Shown here one piece after another: positions 1-9,665 of a stretch of DNA of 64,000 bases (within the stretch, counting starts at the first letter, position 1; each line of letters begins with the position of its first letter). A program made the translations under genes and the position numbers. Under the pieces are notes generated by a model. That model was not told the DNA's origin and made no database searches. It saw nothing but the letters and a program-made list of their open reading frames with translations. Source of the DNA: Citrobacter amalonaticus (lineage in GTDB: Bacteria > Pseudomonadota > Gammaproteobacteria > Enterobacterales > Enterobacteriaceae); NCBI RefSeq assembly GCF_018252635.1, contig NZ_JAGTXM010000002.1, positions 186,001 through 250,000 of the forward strand, in the 5' to 3' direction.

Positions 1-1
1 G

Positions 2-655
2 CTGTTGGCATTTGCCCGGGCGCATCCCGGCACCGTCAGTTACCCACGACCGCCGGACTTTACCGGTACGGCGTTTCTGGAGCAGTTACTGATCTCGCTG
101 ACTGACAACCCGCACGCGCTCACCGTCGCGCCGGACGCCGCCACCTTTGCCGGTGTGACCGCGCCGCTGTGGCGCTATCTCGATGCTCTGCATCCGAGTC
201 TGTGGCGAGAAGGGAAGGATTTCCCGCCGTCTCCGGCGCGGATGGATGCTTTGCTCAAGAGCGGGACATTGCGCCTGTCGTTGACTTTTAACCCGGCGCA
301 CGCTCAGCAAAAGGTCACCCGCGGTGAATTGCCCAAACACAGCTACAGCTTTGGTTTTAGCGAAGGGATGATTGGCAACGTGCACTTTGTCGCCATTCCG
401 GCCAATGCCCGCGCCAGCGCCGGCGCAAAACTGGTCGCCAACTTCCTGCTCTCTCCTGACGCACAGTTGCGTAAGGCCGATCCGACAGTCTGGGGCGATC
501 CGTCGGTGCTCGATGCGATAAAACTGACCGCCGCACAGAAAGCAGCGCTGGAAGCTCGCATTCCGGACGGGCTGCCCGCCGTCCTGCCCGAGCCTCATGC
601 GGCCTGGGTTAACGCACTGGAGCAAGAATGGCTGCGCCGCTACGGTTCGCGCTAA
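2..655 (+). CDS. ynjB: YnjB, ABC transporter substrate-binding protein (3' part)
   Basis: The reading frame is open from the window edge, so the N-terminus with its expected signal peptide is missing; about 217 C-terminal residues are seen (the family is near 390). It resembles the E. coli YnjB solute-binding protein of the thiamine/iron-type ABC family, acting in the periplasm. The downstream permease and ATPase genes overlap it, which fixes the operon ynjBCD. The substrate is unknown; a thiamine or metal-like substrate is only suggested by family resemblance. Confidence 0.85.
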   Translation: MLAFARAHPGTVSYPRPPDFTGTAFLEQLLISLTDNPHALTVAPDAATFAGVTAPLWRYLDALHPSLWREGKDFPPSPARMDALLKSGTLRLSLTFNPAHAQQKVTRGELPKHSYSFGFSEGMIGNVHFVAIPANARASAGAKLVANFLLSPDAQLRKADPTVWGDPSVLDAIKLTAAQKAALEARIPDGLPAVLPEPHAAWVNALEQEWLRRYGSR

Positions 656-2163
656 TGCTTCTGGCCTGGCTGGGAATGGCGGCGATTTACGCGCCAATAC
701 TGCCTGCCAGTGTGTTGCTGACAGCACCCGCGCTGACACTGGCGAACTGGCAGGCGCTTGCTGCCGATCCGCAGCTACCGCAGGCGTTGCTGGCGACCGT
801 GGTTTCGGTCTTCATCGCCGCCGCTGGCGCGCTGTTTATTGCGCTAACGATTGTGGTGGCGCTCTGGCCCGGCATACGCTGGCGACGGTTGAGCACCCGC
901 CTGCCGTGGTTGCTGGCTATTCCTCATGTCGCGTTTGCCAGTGCCGCGCTGCTGCTTTTCGCCGAAGGCGGACTGCTCTGGCGCGCTCTGCCATTTCTCT
1001 CGCCTGCGATCGATCGCTACGGCATTGGACTTGGCGTGACGCTGGCGGTGAAAGAGAGCGCGTTTGTGCTGTGGATTTTATCGATTCTACTGAGTGAGAA
1101 AAGGCTGGCTCAACAGGTCATCGTGCTGGATTCGCTGGGCTACAACCGCCGTCAGACGCTCTGCTGGTTGATTTTACCCACTGTCGCCCCCGCGCTGGGA
1201 GCCGTGATGCTGGCCGTGGTGGCATGGACGATGTCGGCGGTGGATGTCGCCATTATCCTCGGCCCCGGCAATCCGCCGACGCTGGCGGTCCTCACCTGGC
1301 AGTGGCTTAGTCAGGGAGACGGCGACCAGCAGATCAAAGGCGCGCTGGCAAGCCTGCTTTTGCTGGCGCTGCTCGCTCTCTTTGCGTTTGCGGGTTATCT
1401 GCTCTGGCGTGGCTGGCGACGCACGCTTCCTGACGTCTATGGCGTACGTCAACGCCGCGTTTCGCCCGTAACGGGAAAAGCGCTGTCATTGTCGCTGCCC
1501 ACAGCAGGCGTGCTCTGTACGGTATTACTGGCCTTTCTTGCGCAGCAATCTGCGCTCAATCTCGACGCGTTAACTCACAGCGTAGCGATCGGACTGGCCG
1601 CCAGCGCGCTGGGGCTGGTCATTTTGCTGCTATGGCTGGAATGGGGACCGCAGCACGGGCATCGTTGGGTCTGGCTGCCGATCCTTCTCCCGGCCCTGCC
1701 GCTGGTGATAGGCCAATATGCGCTGGCGTTACACCTTGAACTGGACGGTCAGTTTGCCACGCTCATCTGGGGACATCTGCTGTGGGTAGTGCCGTGGATG
1801 TTGTTTGTGCTGAAACCGGCCTGGCAACGCATCGACCCGCGTCTGCTGTTGATTGCCCGGACGCTGGGCTGGTCACCGGTGAAAATCTTCTGCACCGTGA
1901 AATGCCCGCAGATTTTACGCCCTGCACTGGTGGCGCTGGCGGTGGGTTTTTCCGTCAGTATCGCACAGTATATGCCAACCCTCTGGCTGGGCGCAGGTCG
2001 TTATCCGACGCTGACGACGGAAGCCGTCGCCCTCAGCAGCGGTGGCAGCACCGGTATCCTGGCCGCGCAGGCGCTCTGGCAATTGCTGTTACCGCTTTTC
2101 GTGTTCATGCTGATGGCCGGTCTCTCATCATGGGTCGGTCACCGCCGACAAGGATTGCGCTAA
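628..2163 (+). CDS. ynjC: YnjC, ABC transporter permease
   Basis: A 511-residue, very hydrophobic inner-membrane protein made of two tandem permease halves, the layout of fused ThiP/FbpB-type permeases. Each half carries a permease loop of the EAA type (around residues 155-185 and 395-430). The ATG at 628 overlaps the end of ynjB by 28 bases. A second in-frame ATG at 655 shares bases with the ynjB stop (TAATG) and is an equally plausible, translationally coupled start. It should form the channel of the YnjBCD importer; the substrate is unknown. Confidence 0.85.
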   Translation: MAAPLRFALMLLAWLGMAAIYAPILPASVLLTAPALTLANWQALAADPQLPQALLATVVSVFIAAAGALFIALTIVVALWPGIRWRRLSTRLPWLLAIPHVAFASAALLLFAEGGLLWRALPFLSPAIDRYGIGLGVTLAVKESAFVLWILSILLSEKRLAQQVIVLDSLGYNRRQTLCWLILPTVAPALGAVMLAVVAWTMSAVDVAIILGPGNPPTLAVLTWQWLSQGDGDQQIKGALASLLLLALLALFAFAGYLLWRGWRRTLPDVYGVRQRRVSPVTGKALSLSLPTAGVLCTVLLAFLAQQSALNLDALTHSVAIGLAASALGLVILLLWLEWGPQHGHRWVWLPILLPALPLVIGQYALALHLELDGQFATLIWGHLLWVVPWMLFVLKPAWQRIDPRLLLIARTLGWSPVKIFCTVKCPQILRPALVALAVGFSVSIAQYMPTLWLGAGRYPTLTTEAVALSSGGSTGILAAQALWQLLLPLFVFMLMAGLSSWVGHRRQGLR

Positions 2164-2795
2164 TGCTCACCGTTCGTCATCTTTCCCTGTTTCTCAACCA
2201 TAAACCGCTGTTTGGCCCGTTAACTTTCGAGGTGGCAAAAGGTGACATTGTCACATTAGCGGGCCCCTCCGGCTGCGGTAAGTCTTCATTGCTCTCCTGG
2301 ATGGTGGGTGCGCTGACGCCGCCGCTGCAAGCTGGTGGTGAACTATGGCTGGACGAGCAACGTCTGGATGTGCTCCCCACCGCCCGGCGGCAGATCGGTA
2401 TTTTATTTCAGGATGCCCTGCTGTTTGATCACTTTACGGTAGGACAAAACCTGCTAGTAGCGCTTCCTGCCAGTCTGAAAGGCGCGGCGCGGCAGGATGC
2501 GGTTTCGCACGCGCTTGAACGCGCGGGCATGGCGGGCTTATCTTCTCGCGATCCCGCCACGCTATCCGGCGGTCAGCGCGCACGGGTTGCGTTGCTTCGC
2601 GCCCTGCTGGCGCAGCCTGGAGCGTTGCTGCTGGATGAACCGTTCAGCCGTCTTGATGCTGACCGTCGGGCAGACTTTCGTCAGTGGGTCTTTGACGAAG
2701 TGCGTCGGCTGGATATTCCCGTTGTTCAGGTCACCCATGACGCGCAGGATGTTCCGCCGGGCGGTCACGTTTTGCAGTTATCTTCCGCGTTGTGA
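2163..2795 (+). CDS. ynjD: YnjD, ABC transporter ATP-binding protein
   Basis: A 210-residue ABC ATPase. The Walker A motif is GPSGCGKS (about residues 34-41), the signature LSGGQRARVALLRALL lies near residue 135, followed by Walker B LLLDEPFSRLD and the H-loop QVTHD. The ATG shares bases with the ynjC stop (TAATG), so the ATPase is translationally coupled to its permease. It should power the YnjBCD importer at the inner membrane. Confidence 0.88.
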   Translation: MLTVRHLSLFLNHKPLFGPLTFEVAKGDIVTLAGPSGCGKSSLLSWMVGALTPPLQAGGELWLDEQRLDVLPTARRQIGILFQDALLFDHFTVGQNLLVALPASLKGAARQDAVSHALERAGMAGLSSRDPATLSGGQRARVALLRALLAQPGALLLDEPFSRLDADRRADFRQWVFDEVRRLDIPVVQVTHDAQDVPPGGHVLQLSSAL

Positions 2796-2882
2796 AACTG
2801 CGTACATACTGCGTTAACGCAAAGTTTTTCACCTTCAGCGAGCACAGAATGGCGCCTCCTTATCTCAACGTCGGACAATTCG

Positions 2883-4190
2883 ATGAAACGTGTTTCTCAA
2901 ATGACCGCGCTGGCACTGGCTTTAGGGCTCGCTTGTGCTTCCTCCTGGGCTGCTGATATGGCGCAGGCGCTCAACTTTACACAGCTGACGCAAAAACAGG
3001 GTACGGCAATCGATACCCGTCCCAGCGCGTTCTACAATGGCTGGCCGCAGTCAGTAAACGGCCCCTCCGGACATGAACCTTCCGCCCTGAACCTTTCTGC
3101 GCGCTGGCTCGACAACATGAGTGACGAACAGCTCAACGCCTGGATCCAACGGCATCAGTTGAAGACCGATGCTCCTGTCGCGCTGTACGGCAGCGACAGC
3201 GATGTGCAGGCGGTGAAAAACCGGCTGCAAAAAGCGGGGCTGCGGCAGGTTGCCACGCTCAGCGACGCGCTACAGGATCCGACCCGTCTGCAACGACTGC
3301 CGCATTTCGAGCAGCTGGTTTATCCGCAGTGGCTGCATGAGCTACAACAGGGCAAAGAGGTGACCGCAAAACCTGCCGGTGACTGGAAAATCATCGAAGC
3401 GGCCTGGGGGGCGCCGAAGTTTTATCTGCTCAGCCATATTCCAGGCGCGGATTACATCGACACCAACGAGGTGGAGAGTGAACCGCTGTGGAACAAAGTC
3501 TCTGACGCCAGCCTGCAAGCGATGCTGGCGAAGCACGGCATCCGTCACGACACCACGGTGATCCTGTACGGACGCGATGTTTATGCGGCAGCGCGGGTGG
3601 CGCAGATCATGCTGTACGCTGGGGTGAAAGACGTTCGTCTGCTCGACGGCGGCTGGCAGACCTGGTCTGACGCCGGGTTGCCGGTCGAGCGCGGCACGCC
3701 AGCAACAGTTAAACCAGAGCCCGATTTCGGCGTGACCATTCCGGCGCAGCCACAGCTGATGCTTAATATGGAGCAAGCGCGCGAACTGCTGCACCGTCAG
3801 GATGCTTCGCTGGTCAGTATTCGCTCCTGGCCGGAATTTATCGGCACCACCAGCGGCTACAGCTATATCAAGCCAAAGGGTGAGATTGCCGGGGCGCGCT
3901 GGGGACATGCCGGCAGCGACTCGACGCATATGGAAGATTTCCATAATCCGGATGGCACCATGCGCAGCGCGGATGACATCGCCGGCATGTGGAAGCAATG
4001 GCAGATTCTGCCGGATCAGCAGGTCGCCTTTTACTGTGGCACCGGCTGGCGCGCGTCAGAGACGTTTATGTACGCCCGGGCGATGGGCTGGAAAAACGTC
4101 TCAGTCTATGACGGCGGCTGGTATGAGTGGAGCAGCGATCCGAAAAACCCGGTGTCCACAGGCGAGCGCGGCCCGGACAGCAGCAAATAG
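2883..4190 (+). CDS. ynjE: YnjE, periplasmic thiosulfate sulfurtransferase with three rhodanese domains
   Basis: A 435-residue protein with a clear Sec signal peptide (positively charged start, then ALALALGLACASSWA). It matches E. coli YnjE, a three-domain rhodanese. The catalytic cysteine is Cys385 in FYCGTGWRASE of the last domain. It follows ynjD by 87 bases on the same strand and is probably co-transcribed, which hints that the transporter and sulfur transfer are linked. The physiological sulfur acceptor is not known to me. Confidence 0.92.
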   Translation: MKRVSQMTALALALGLACASSWAADMAQALNFTQLTQKQGTAIDTRPSAFYNGWPQSVNGPSGHEPSALNLSARWLDNMSDEQLNAWIQRHQLKTDAPVALYGSDSDVQAVKNRLQKAGLRQVATLSDALQDPTRLQRLPHFEQLVYPQWLHELQQGKEVTAKPAGDWKIIEAAWGAPKFYLLSHIPGADYIDTNEVESEPLWNKVSDASLQAMLAKHGIRHDTTVILYGRDVYAAARVAQIMLYAGVKDVRLLDGGWQTWSDAGLPVERGTPATVKPEPDFGVTIPAQPQLMLNMEQARELLHRQDASLVSIRSWPEFIGTTSGYSYIKPKGEIAGARWGHAGSDSTHMEDFHNPDGTMRSADDIAGMWKQWQILPDQQVAFYCGTGWRASETFMYARAMGWKNVSVYDGGWYEWSSDPKNPVSTGERGPDSSK

Positions 4191-4192
4191 TC

Positions 4193-4819
4193 TCACCCAC
4201 TCTGACGCTGAAGCCCTTTCAGCGTCAAATAGCCACTCCAGATGCGGGTCAGCGTCGTCATCCAACACAGCGCGCCGAAGATCCATGCCAGCACGGCAAA
4301 GTACGCAGGGAACAGGCAACTGAGCACAAAGAGTACCATCGTTTCCGTGCCTTCAGTTAATCCCCCCAGATAGTAAAACGATTTATGCGCGTAGCCGGGG
4401 TTATCGATATTGTGCTTCGCGGCCAGCGCGGCAAAGGCGAGAAAGCTGCTGCCGGTGCCGATAAACGCAAATAACAGCCAACTCCCTGCCAGCGCGTTCT
4501 GCTGCGGGTCAGCCAGAATGAAGCCGAACGGCACCAGCGCGTAAAACAGAAAATCGAGCGCGATATCGAGAAAACCGCCCGCATCGGTAAGCCCCCGACG
4601 TCGCGCCAGGGCACCGTCAAGACCATCCAGTAACCGGTTCGAGACGATCGCCATCAGCGCCGCCAGATACCAACCCAGCGCCAGAAACGGCAACGCCAGT
4701 ACGCCGAGGGCAAACCCAACCAGCGTCAGGCCGTCCGGGGATATCCCGGGCCTGTCGAGCGCGCCTGCACAGCGATGCAGCAGCGGTTTAAGCCGTGGAT
4801 GCAAATGCCGGTCAAGCAT
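4193..4819 (-). CDS. ynjF: YnjF, CDP-alcohol phosphatidyltransferase family membrane protein
   Basis: A 208-residue polytopic inner-membrane protein. It has the CDP-alcohol phosphotransferase signature (DGLDGALARR...GGFLDIALD) at about residues 55-80, with the metal-binding aspartates intact. The ATG at 4819 follows AAGGAG at good spacing and matches the E. coli YnjF start. It overlaps the ynjA stop by 8 bases, so the two are translationally coupled. The lipid product is unknown. It is convergent with ynjE (2 bases apart). Confidence 0.88.
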   Translation of the reverse strand: MLDRHLHPRLKPLLHRCAGALDRPGISPDGLTLVGFALGVLALPFLALGWYLAALMAIVSNRLLDGLDGALARRRGLTDAGGFLDIALDFLFYALVPFGFILADPQQNALAGSWLLFAFIGTGSSFLAFAALAAKHNIDNPGYAHKSFYYLGGLTEGTETMVLFVLSCLFPAYFAVLAWIFGALCWMTTLTRIWSGYLTLKGLQRQSG

Positions 4820-5381
4820 GCGGCGCTCCTTTGACACTGTCGCACAGTCCCTGCGAAGGGATATCCAGCGCGGCATTGAAACGCGCCGAGAGATTCTGGA
4901 AAGCCAACAGCGCGGTCATCTCGCTAATGACGTCATCGCTGAAGTGCTGTTTCATTTGCGCTTTCAGGAGAAAGTCTACCTGCGGCGGCGTGGCGGTCAC
5001 CGCGTCAGCATAGGCCAGCGCAACACGCTCTTCTGGTGTAAAAAGAGACGATGTCTGCCAGTTCGCCACCGCCAGCACTTTATCCATCGCGCCACAGCGC
5101 TCTGCCAGCCGCAGGCTGTTGGCATCCACGCAGAATGCGCAGTGGCAGACCTGCGACACGCGCGTCATCAGCAGCGCGCGCATCACCGGTGTCAGACATG
5201 CACGTTTACGCTCGAGAAACCCCACGAATAGCGCCACCAGCCAGAATAAAAACGGCATCCGCCCCCACCAGCGCGTCGGATGTAATATCTCTCCGTAGTG
5301 TTTTCTTTGCGTCATCACGAGAGGTTTGAGACTGGCGGGGAGACGGGCGAGTGGCGTTACCCACGATTGCGGATCGTTCAA
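4812..5381 (-). CDS. ynjA: YnjA, carboxymuconolactone decarboxylase/AhpD-like protein
   Basis: A 189-residue AhpD-like protein with the paired cysteines CHCAFCVD near residue 78, the redox motif of alkylhydroperoxidase D-type enzymes. The best start is a TTG at 5381, preceded at about 7 bases by CAGGAG; the frame stays open much further upstream but the extension overlaps nudG and is not conserved. It matches E. coli YnjA. A role as a peroxidase is inferred from the fold only. It forms an operon with ynjF. Confidence 0.82.
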   Translation of the reverse strand: MNDPQSWVTPLARLPASLKPLVMTQRKHYGEILHPTRWWGRMPFLFWLVALFVGFLERKRACLTPVMRALLMTRVSQVCHCAFCVDANSLRLAERCGAMDKVLAVANWQTSSLFTPEERVALAYADAVTATPPQVDFLLKAQMKQHFSDDVISEMTALLAFQNLSARFNAALDIPSQGLCDSVKGAPHA

Positions 5382-5459
5382 GGGGGACTCCTGGGACTTC
5401 AGGTCAATCAAAGATGACGATAGTATGTCACTTTCTGTTGTTGAACATTGACGAATATG

Positions 5460-5873
5460 ATGAAAACCCTCGACGTTGTTGCCGCTATCATTGAACGTGA
5501 AGGTAAAATTTTGCTCGCCCAGCGCCCGCCGCAGGCAGACCAACCCGGTCTGTGGGAATTTGCCGGCGGCAAAGTGGAAGCTGGCGAAACGCAGCCGCAG
5601 GCGCTGGTCCGCGAACTGCGCGAAGAACTGGGGATTGAGGCCACGGTGGGGCGCTATATTGCCAGCCATCAGCGTGAAGTCTCCGGGCGGATGATTCATC
5701 TGCATGCCTGGCATGTCCCGGCGTTTAGCGGAGACGTGATGGCACATGAGCATCAGCAACTGGTGTGGTGCGAACCGCACACCGCACGGGACTATCCCCT
5801 CGCCCCCGCTGATATACCTTTGCTTAACGCCTTTATGCTTTTACGCGACGCCAGACCAGCGGATTCGTGCTGA
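5460..5873 (+). CDS. nudG: NudG, CTP/oxidised (d)CTP Nudix pyrophosphohydrolase
   Basis: A 137-residue Nudix hydrolase; the Nudix box GGKVEAGETQ...RELREELGI lies at residues 37-60 with all metal-ligand glutamates. E. coli NudG prefers 5-methyl-dCTP, 5-hydroxy-CTP and related pyrimidines and so sanitises the nucleotide pool. The start MKTLDVV aligns with the E. coli start; an ATG immediately before it (5457) is an alternative. It is divergent from ynjA, and its 3' end overlaps ynjH by 41 bases. Confidence 0.9.
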   Translation: MKTLDVVAAIIEREGKILLAQRPPQADQPGLWEFAGGKVEAGETQPQALVRELREELGIEATVGRYIASHQREVSGRMIHLHAWHVPAFSGDVMAHEHQQLVWCEPHTARDYPLAPADIPLLNAFMLLRDARPADSC

Positions 5874-6108
5874 GCGTTTTCTCGTCGCGCTGGCACTGCA
5901 ACAGTACCCCATCGGCTTTAATCACCGCTCCTTCTGAATAATTCTGATCCTGATAAACGCAGCACTGGTTACAGGGCTGCGCGCGTTGTCCGCCTGAACT
6001 AAAGACCTCCGGCGGCACGTTTACCTGAACATCCGGGCGAATACTTTGATTCGCCTGGGCGGATAAAGAGAGTGTTATCAACGCTGCCGCCATTGCGATA
6101 AAACGCAT
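5833..6108 (-). CDS. ynjH: YnjH, DUF1496 small secreted protein
   Basis: A 91-residue protein with a signal peptide (MRFIAMAAALITLSLSAQA). The mature part has a cysteine cluster PCNQCCVYQDQNYSEGA typical of DUF1496. It matches E. coli YnjH in length and sequence. The function is unknown. It is convergent with and overlaps the 3' end of nudG. Confidence 0.88.
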   Translation of the reverse strand: MRFIAMAAALITLSLSAQANQSIRPDVQVNVPPEVFSSGGQRAQPCNQCCVYQDQNYSEGAVIKADGVLLQCQRDEKTLSTNPLVWRRVKA

Positions 6109-6242
6109 AGGGTTTCCTTACTATTTCGGGATTGTTCTCAGTATAACGGTAACCCGCGCGGGAAACTTTACTCTCTTCTGTCATCGTTTTTCGTTATGAC
6201 AGCCGTCTGGTTATTAATTTGCCTGGCACCGGTATTTTTTTC

Positions 6243-6273
6243 TTGCTATCCGTCACATTCCTGGTGGTATAGT
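6243..6273 (+). promoter_or_regulatory. Candidate sigma-70 promoter of gdhA
   Basis: TTGCTA (6243-6248) and TATAGT (6268-6273) are separated by 19 bases, about 75 bases before the gdhA start. The spacing is slightly long, so the call is tentative. An AGAGG ribosome site sits at 6331-6335. Confidence 0.4.
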
Positions 6274-6346
6274 CAAAATCTGCAAACGCACTTAATACAA
6301 ACAACATAAATACAACCACATTAAAATATAAGAGGTTTTTATATCT

Positions 6347-7690
6347 ATGGATCAGACACGCTCTCTGGAATCATTCCTCAACCATGTACAAAAGCGCGAC
6401 CCGAATCAAACCGAGTTCGCGCAAGCCGTTCGTGAAGTCATGACCACCCTGTGGCCGTTCATTGAGCAAAACCCGCGTTATCGTGAAATGTCGCTGCTGG
6501 AACGTTTGGTTGAGCCAGAGCGTGTGATCCAGTTCCGTGTCGTGTGGCTGGACGATCGTAACCAGGTCCAGGTTAACCGTGCATGGCGTGTACAGTTCAA
6601 CTCGGCAATTGGCCCGTATAAAGGCGGGATGCGTTTCCACCCTTCCGTTAACCTGTCGATCCTGAAGTTCCTCGGCTTTGAGCAAACCTTCAAAAACGCA
6701 CTGACCACCCTGCCGATGGGCGGTGGTAAAGGCGGTAGCGATTTCGACCCGAAAGGCAAAAGTGAAGGCGAAGTGATGCGTTTCTGCCAGGCGCTGATGA
6801 CCGAACTGTACCGTCACCTGGGTCCGGATACGGATGTTCCTGCCGGTGATATCGGCGTGGGTGGCCGTGAAGTCGGCTTTATGGCCGGGATGATGCGTAA
6901 GCTCTCTAACAACAGCGCCTGCGTGTTTACCGGCAAAGGGCTCTCCTTCGGCGGCAGTCTCATTCGTCCGGAAGCAACCGGTTACGGCCTGGTTTACTTC
7001 ACTGAAGCAATGCTCAAGCGCCATGGTCTGGGCTTTGAAGGGATGCGCGTAGCGGTTTCCGGCTCCGGCAACGTGGCGCAGTTTGCCATTGAAAAAGCGA
7101 TGGAATTTGGAGCTCGCGTGGTGACGGCCTCCGACTCCAGCGGCACCGTCGTGGATGAAAGCGGCTTTACGAAAGAGAAACTGGCGCGTCTGTGCGAAAT
7201 CAAATCCAGCCGTGACGGTCGCGTGGCGGACTACGCCCGTGAATTTGGCCTGACCTATCTGGAAGGCAAACAGCCGTGGTCAGTGCCGGTCGATATCGCT
7301 CTGCCGTGCGCTACACAGAACGAACTTGATGTCGACGCAGCCCGTCAGCTTATCGCCAACGGCGTAAAAGCGGTGGCGGAAGGGGCAAACATGCCAACCA
7401 CCATCGAAGCGACCGATCTGTTCCTCGAAGCCGGCGTGCTGTTTGCACCAGGCAAAGCGGCAAACGCCGGTGGCGTTGCCACCTCCGGTCTGGAAATGGC
7501 GCAGAACGCGGCGCGTCTAAGCTGGAAAGCGGAGAAAGTGGATGCCCGTCTGCACCACATCATGCTGGATATTCACCATGCCTGCGTCGAGTACGGCGGC
7601 GAAAGCAAACAGACCAACTATGTTCGTGGGGCGAACATCTCAGCCTTCGTGAAGATTGCCGATGCGATGTTTGGTCAGGGCGTGATTTAA
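6347..7690 (+). CDS. gdhA: GdhA, NADP-specific glutamate dehydrogenase
   Basis: A 447-residue cytoplasmic enzyme that aminates 2-oxoglutarate to glutamate with NADPH, the low-affinity ammonium assimilation route. The catalytic-lysine motif PMGGGKGG lies at about residues 122-129, and the nucleotide-binding GSGNVA around residue 240. Length and start equal those of E. coli GdhA. A strong intrinsic terminator follows. It converges on topB with only 21 bases between stop codons. Confidence 0.97.
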   Translation: MDQTRSLESFLNHVQKRDPNQTEFAQAVREVMTTLWPFIEQNPRYREMSLLERLVEPERVIQFRVVWLDDRNQVQVNRAWRVQFNSAIGPYKGGMRFHPSVNLSILKFLGFEQTFKNALTTLPMGGGKGGSDFDPKGKSEGEVMRFCQALMTELYRHLGPDTDVPAGDIGVGGREVGFMAGMMRKLSNNSACVFTGKGLSFGGSLIRPEATGYGLVYFTEAMLKRHGLGFEGMRVAVSGSGNVAQFAIEKAMEFGARVVTASDSSGTVVDESGFTKEKLARLCEIKSSRDGRVADYAREFGLTYLEGKQPWSVPVDIALPCATQNELDVDAARQLIANGVKAVAEGANMPTTIEATDLFLEAGVLFAPGKAANAGGVATSGLEMAQNAARLSWKAEKVDARLHHIMLDIHHACVEYGGESKQTNYVRGANISAFVKIADAMFGQGVI

Positions 7691-7711
7691 TTCACCGCCC
7701 GTAAAAGCGAA

Positions 7712-9661
7712 TTACAGGCCCGCCTCTGCTGATGGCGGGCTTTTTTTCGCCGCGCGCTTACGAGGTGCGCTCTTCTTATTCTTCTCTCCACCGCCACCAC
7801 CAGGCGCCACAATGCCGCGGAAGCGACGTACCGGCGTACTGCGCGCCTGATCGATCAACTGATACAGCGTCCCCACCAGCGGTTGCATAAAATCCTGATA
7901 GCGACACTGCTTCTCGCTAATTTGCGTCAGAATCGACTCCCAGTGGGCGGTCATATCCGGACGGGTTGCCATTTCCGGCAGCGAATGGAACAGCGCTTTC
8001 CCGGCATCGGTAGAGTGGATATAGCGCCCTTTCTTGGTCAAAAAACCGCGCTTGAACAGCAGTTCGATGATCCCGGCACGGGTCGCCTCGGTGCCCAGGC
8101 CGTCCGTTGCGCGGAGGATCTTTTTCAGATCTTTATCCTGCACAAACCGCGCAATCCCGGTCATCGCCGACAGCAGCGTGGCATCGGTAAAATGGCGCGG
8201 CGGCTGGGTCTGACGTTCTACCACTTCACCCTTTTCGCACAGCAGTTCATCGTCTTTTGCGACCACCGGCAGCGGCGTGCCGTCGTTCTCTTCATCCCGC
8301 TCTTTGCTCCCGAGCAGGGTTCGCCAGCCCGCTTCGGCAAGGAACCGGGCTTTGGCAACGAATTTACCTTTCGCGATATCCAGTTCAATCACGCATTTAC
8401 GGAATACCGCGTCTGGACAAAACTGCATCAGGTATTGACGGGCGATCAGGCTATACACCTTCGCTTCATTTTCCGTCAGATTGATACCATTGCTGCGGGC
8501 CGTCGGAATAATGGCGTGGTGCGCATCGACCTTTTTATCGTCCCAGCAGCGATTACGGGTATCGGGATTCACCGCCGGTTGCGGCAGCAGATCCGGCGCA
8601 TGCACACCGATGGCGTTCATCACCGCATGACGTCCGGCAAAGTGCTCTTCCGGCAGATAGCGGCAATCGGAACGCGGATAGGTGATGAGTTTATGGGTTT
8701 CATACAGCTTCTGGCAGATATCGAGCACATTCTGCGCGCTCAGACCAAAGCGTTTCGCCGCTTCAATCTGTAAAGCTGACAGTGAGAACGGCAGCGGCGC
8801 GGATTCTGATTCCCGTTTATCGTTATAGCCGGTGACAATCGCTGGTTGACCGTTGATGCGGTTAACCACATGCTCTGCCAGCGGGCGGTGCAGCAAACGC
8901 CCCTCTTCGTCCTGATACGGTTCACAGGCTTCGCTCGGCTGCCAGATGGCGGTGAAGCGTTCATCCGCGGGGGTCACGATATGCGCTTTCACTTCAAAAA
9001 AATCTTTGGCAATGAAGTTTTCGATCTCTTCATCACGACGTACCACCAGCCCGAGCACTGGCGTCTGAACACGCCCGACAGAAAGCACGCCCTGATACCC
9101 GGCGTTGCGGCCAAGAATGGTATAGGCGCGGGTCATGTTAATGCCGTAAAGCCAGTCTGCTCGGGCGCGGGCCAGCGCAGACACGCACAGGGGGACAAAT
9201 TCACTGTTTGAGCGCAAGCGTTCAATCGCGCGCTCAACGGCCTGCGGGTTGAGGTCGTTGATCAAACACCGCTGCACCTGATGACGCTTTTCCGGCGCCA
9301 GTTGCAGGTAATCCAGCACCTCATCGACCAGCAGTTGCCCTTCGCGATCCGGGTCTCCCGCATGAATAACCTCACTGGCCTCATGCAGAAAGCGCTTGAT
9401 CACATTGAGCTGTTTGGTCACGGAAGGACGCGGCTGCAATTGCCACTTTTCCGGCACGATCGGCAGGTCGGCCAGGTTCCAGCGCGCATAACGACTGTCA
9501 TAGACATCGGGCTGCGCCTGTTCAAGCAGGTGACCGATACACCAGGTCACCACCTGACCGTTGCCGCATTCAATAAAGCCATCGCCTTTGCGGTGCGGTT
9601 TAGGCAACACATCGGCAATGGCGCGGGCCAGACTCGGCTTTTCGGCAATAAACAACCGCAT
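7712..9661 (-). CDS. topB: TopB, DNA topoisomerase III
   Basis: A 649-residue type IA topoisomerase that decatenates replicating DNA. The TOPRIM domain is N-terminal ([13 protein letters not shown]..., [12 protein letters not shown]), and the active-site tyrosine is in [11 protein letters not shown] near residue 328. The Lys/Arg-rich tail matches E. coli TopB, with some variation at the very end. The ATG at 9661 (MRLFIAEKP) is the conserved start; the frame continues upstream into selD but is not coding there. It starts 4 bases after the selD stop, in the operon ydjA-selD-topB. Confidence 0.96.
   Translation of the reverse strand: MRLFIAEKPSLARAIADVLPKPHRKGDGFIECGNGQVVTWCIGHLLEQAQPDVYDSRYARWNLADLPIVPEKWQLQPRPSVTKQLNVIKRFLHEASEVIHAGDPDREGQLLVDEVLDYLQLAPEKRHQVQRCLINDLNPQAVERAIERLRSNSEFVPLCVSALARARADWLYGINMTRAYTILGRNAGYQGVLSVGRVQTPVLGLVVRRDEEIENFIAKDFFEVKAHIVTPADERFTAIWQPSEACEPYQDEEGRLLHRPLAEHVVNRINGQPAIVTGYNDKRESESAPLPFSLSALQIEAAKRFGLSAQNVLDICQKLYETHKLITYPRSDCRYLPEEHFAGRHAVMNAIGVHAPDLLPQPAVNPDTRNRCWDDKKVDAHHAIIPTARSNGINLTENEAKVYSLIARQYLMQFCPDAVFRKCVIELDIAKGKFVAKARFLAEAGWRTLLGSKERDEENDGTPLPVVAKDDELLCEKGEVVERQTQPPRHFTDATLLSAMTGIARFVQDKDLKKILRATDGLGTEATRAGIIELLFKRGFLTKKGRYIHSTDAGKALFHSLPEMATRPDMTAHWESILTQISEKQCRYQDFMQPLVGTLYQLIDQARSTPVRRFRGIVAPGGGGGEKNKKSAPRKRAAKKSPPSAEAGL
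7718..7747 (+). terminator. gdhA intrinsic terminator, inside the 3' end of topB
   Basis: GCCCGCC (7718-7724) pairs perfectly with GGCGGGC (7734-7740) across a 9-base loop and is followed by seven T residues. It lies downstream of gdhA on the plus strand and within the last codons of topB on the other strand. Confidence 0.9.
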
Positions 9662-9665
9662 TGGG

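Noticed and set aside
5382-5780. N-terminal extension of YnjA upstream of 5381
   Set aside because: The extension runs antisense through nudG and is unlike the homologue; a TTG with a good ribosome site gives the expected size.
7883-8773. Long plus-strand frame inside topB (296 codons)
   Set aside because: topB is clearly the coding strand; the plus-strand product has no domain and no promoter.
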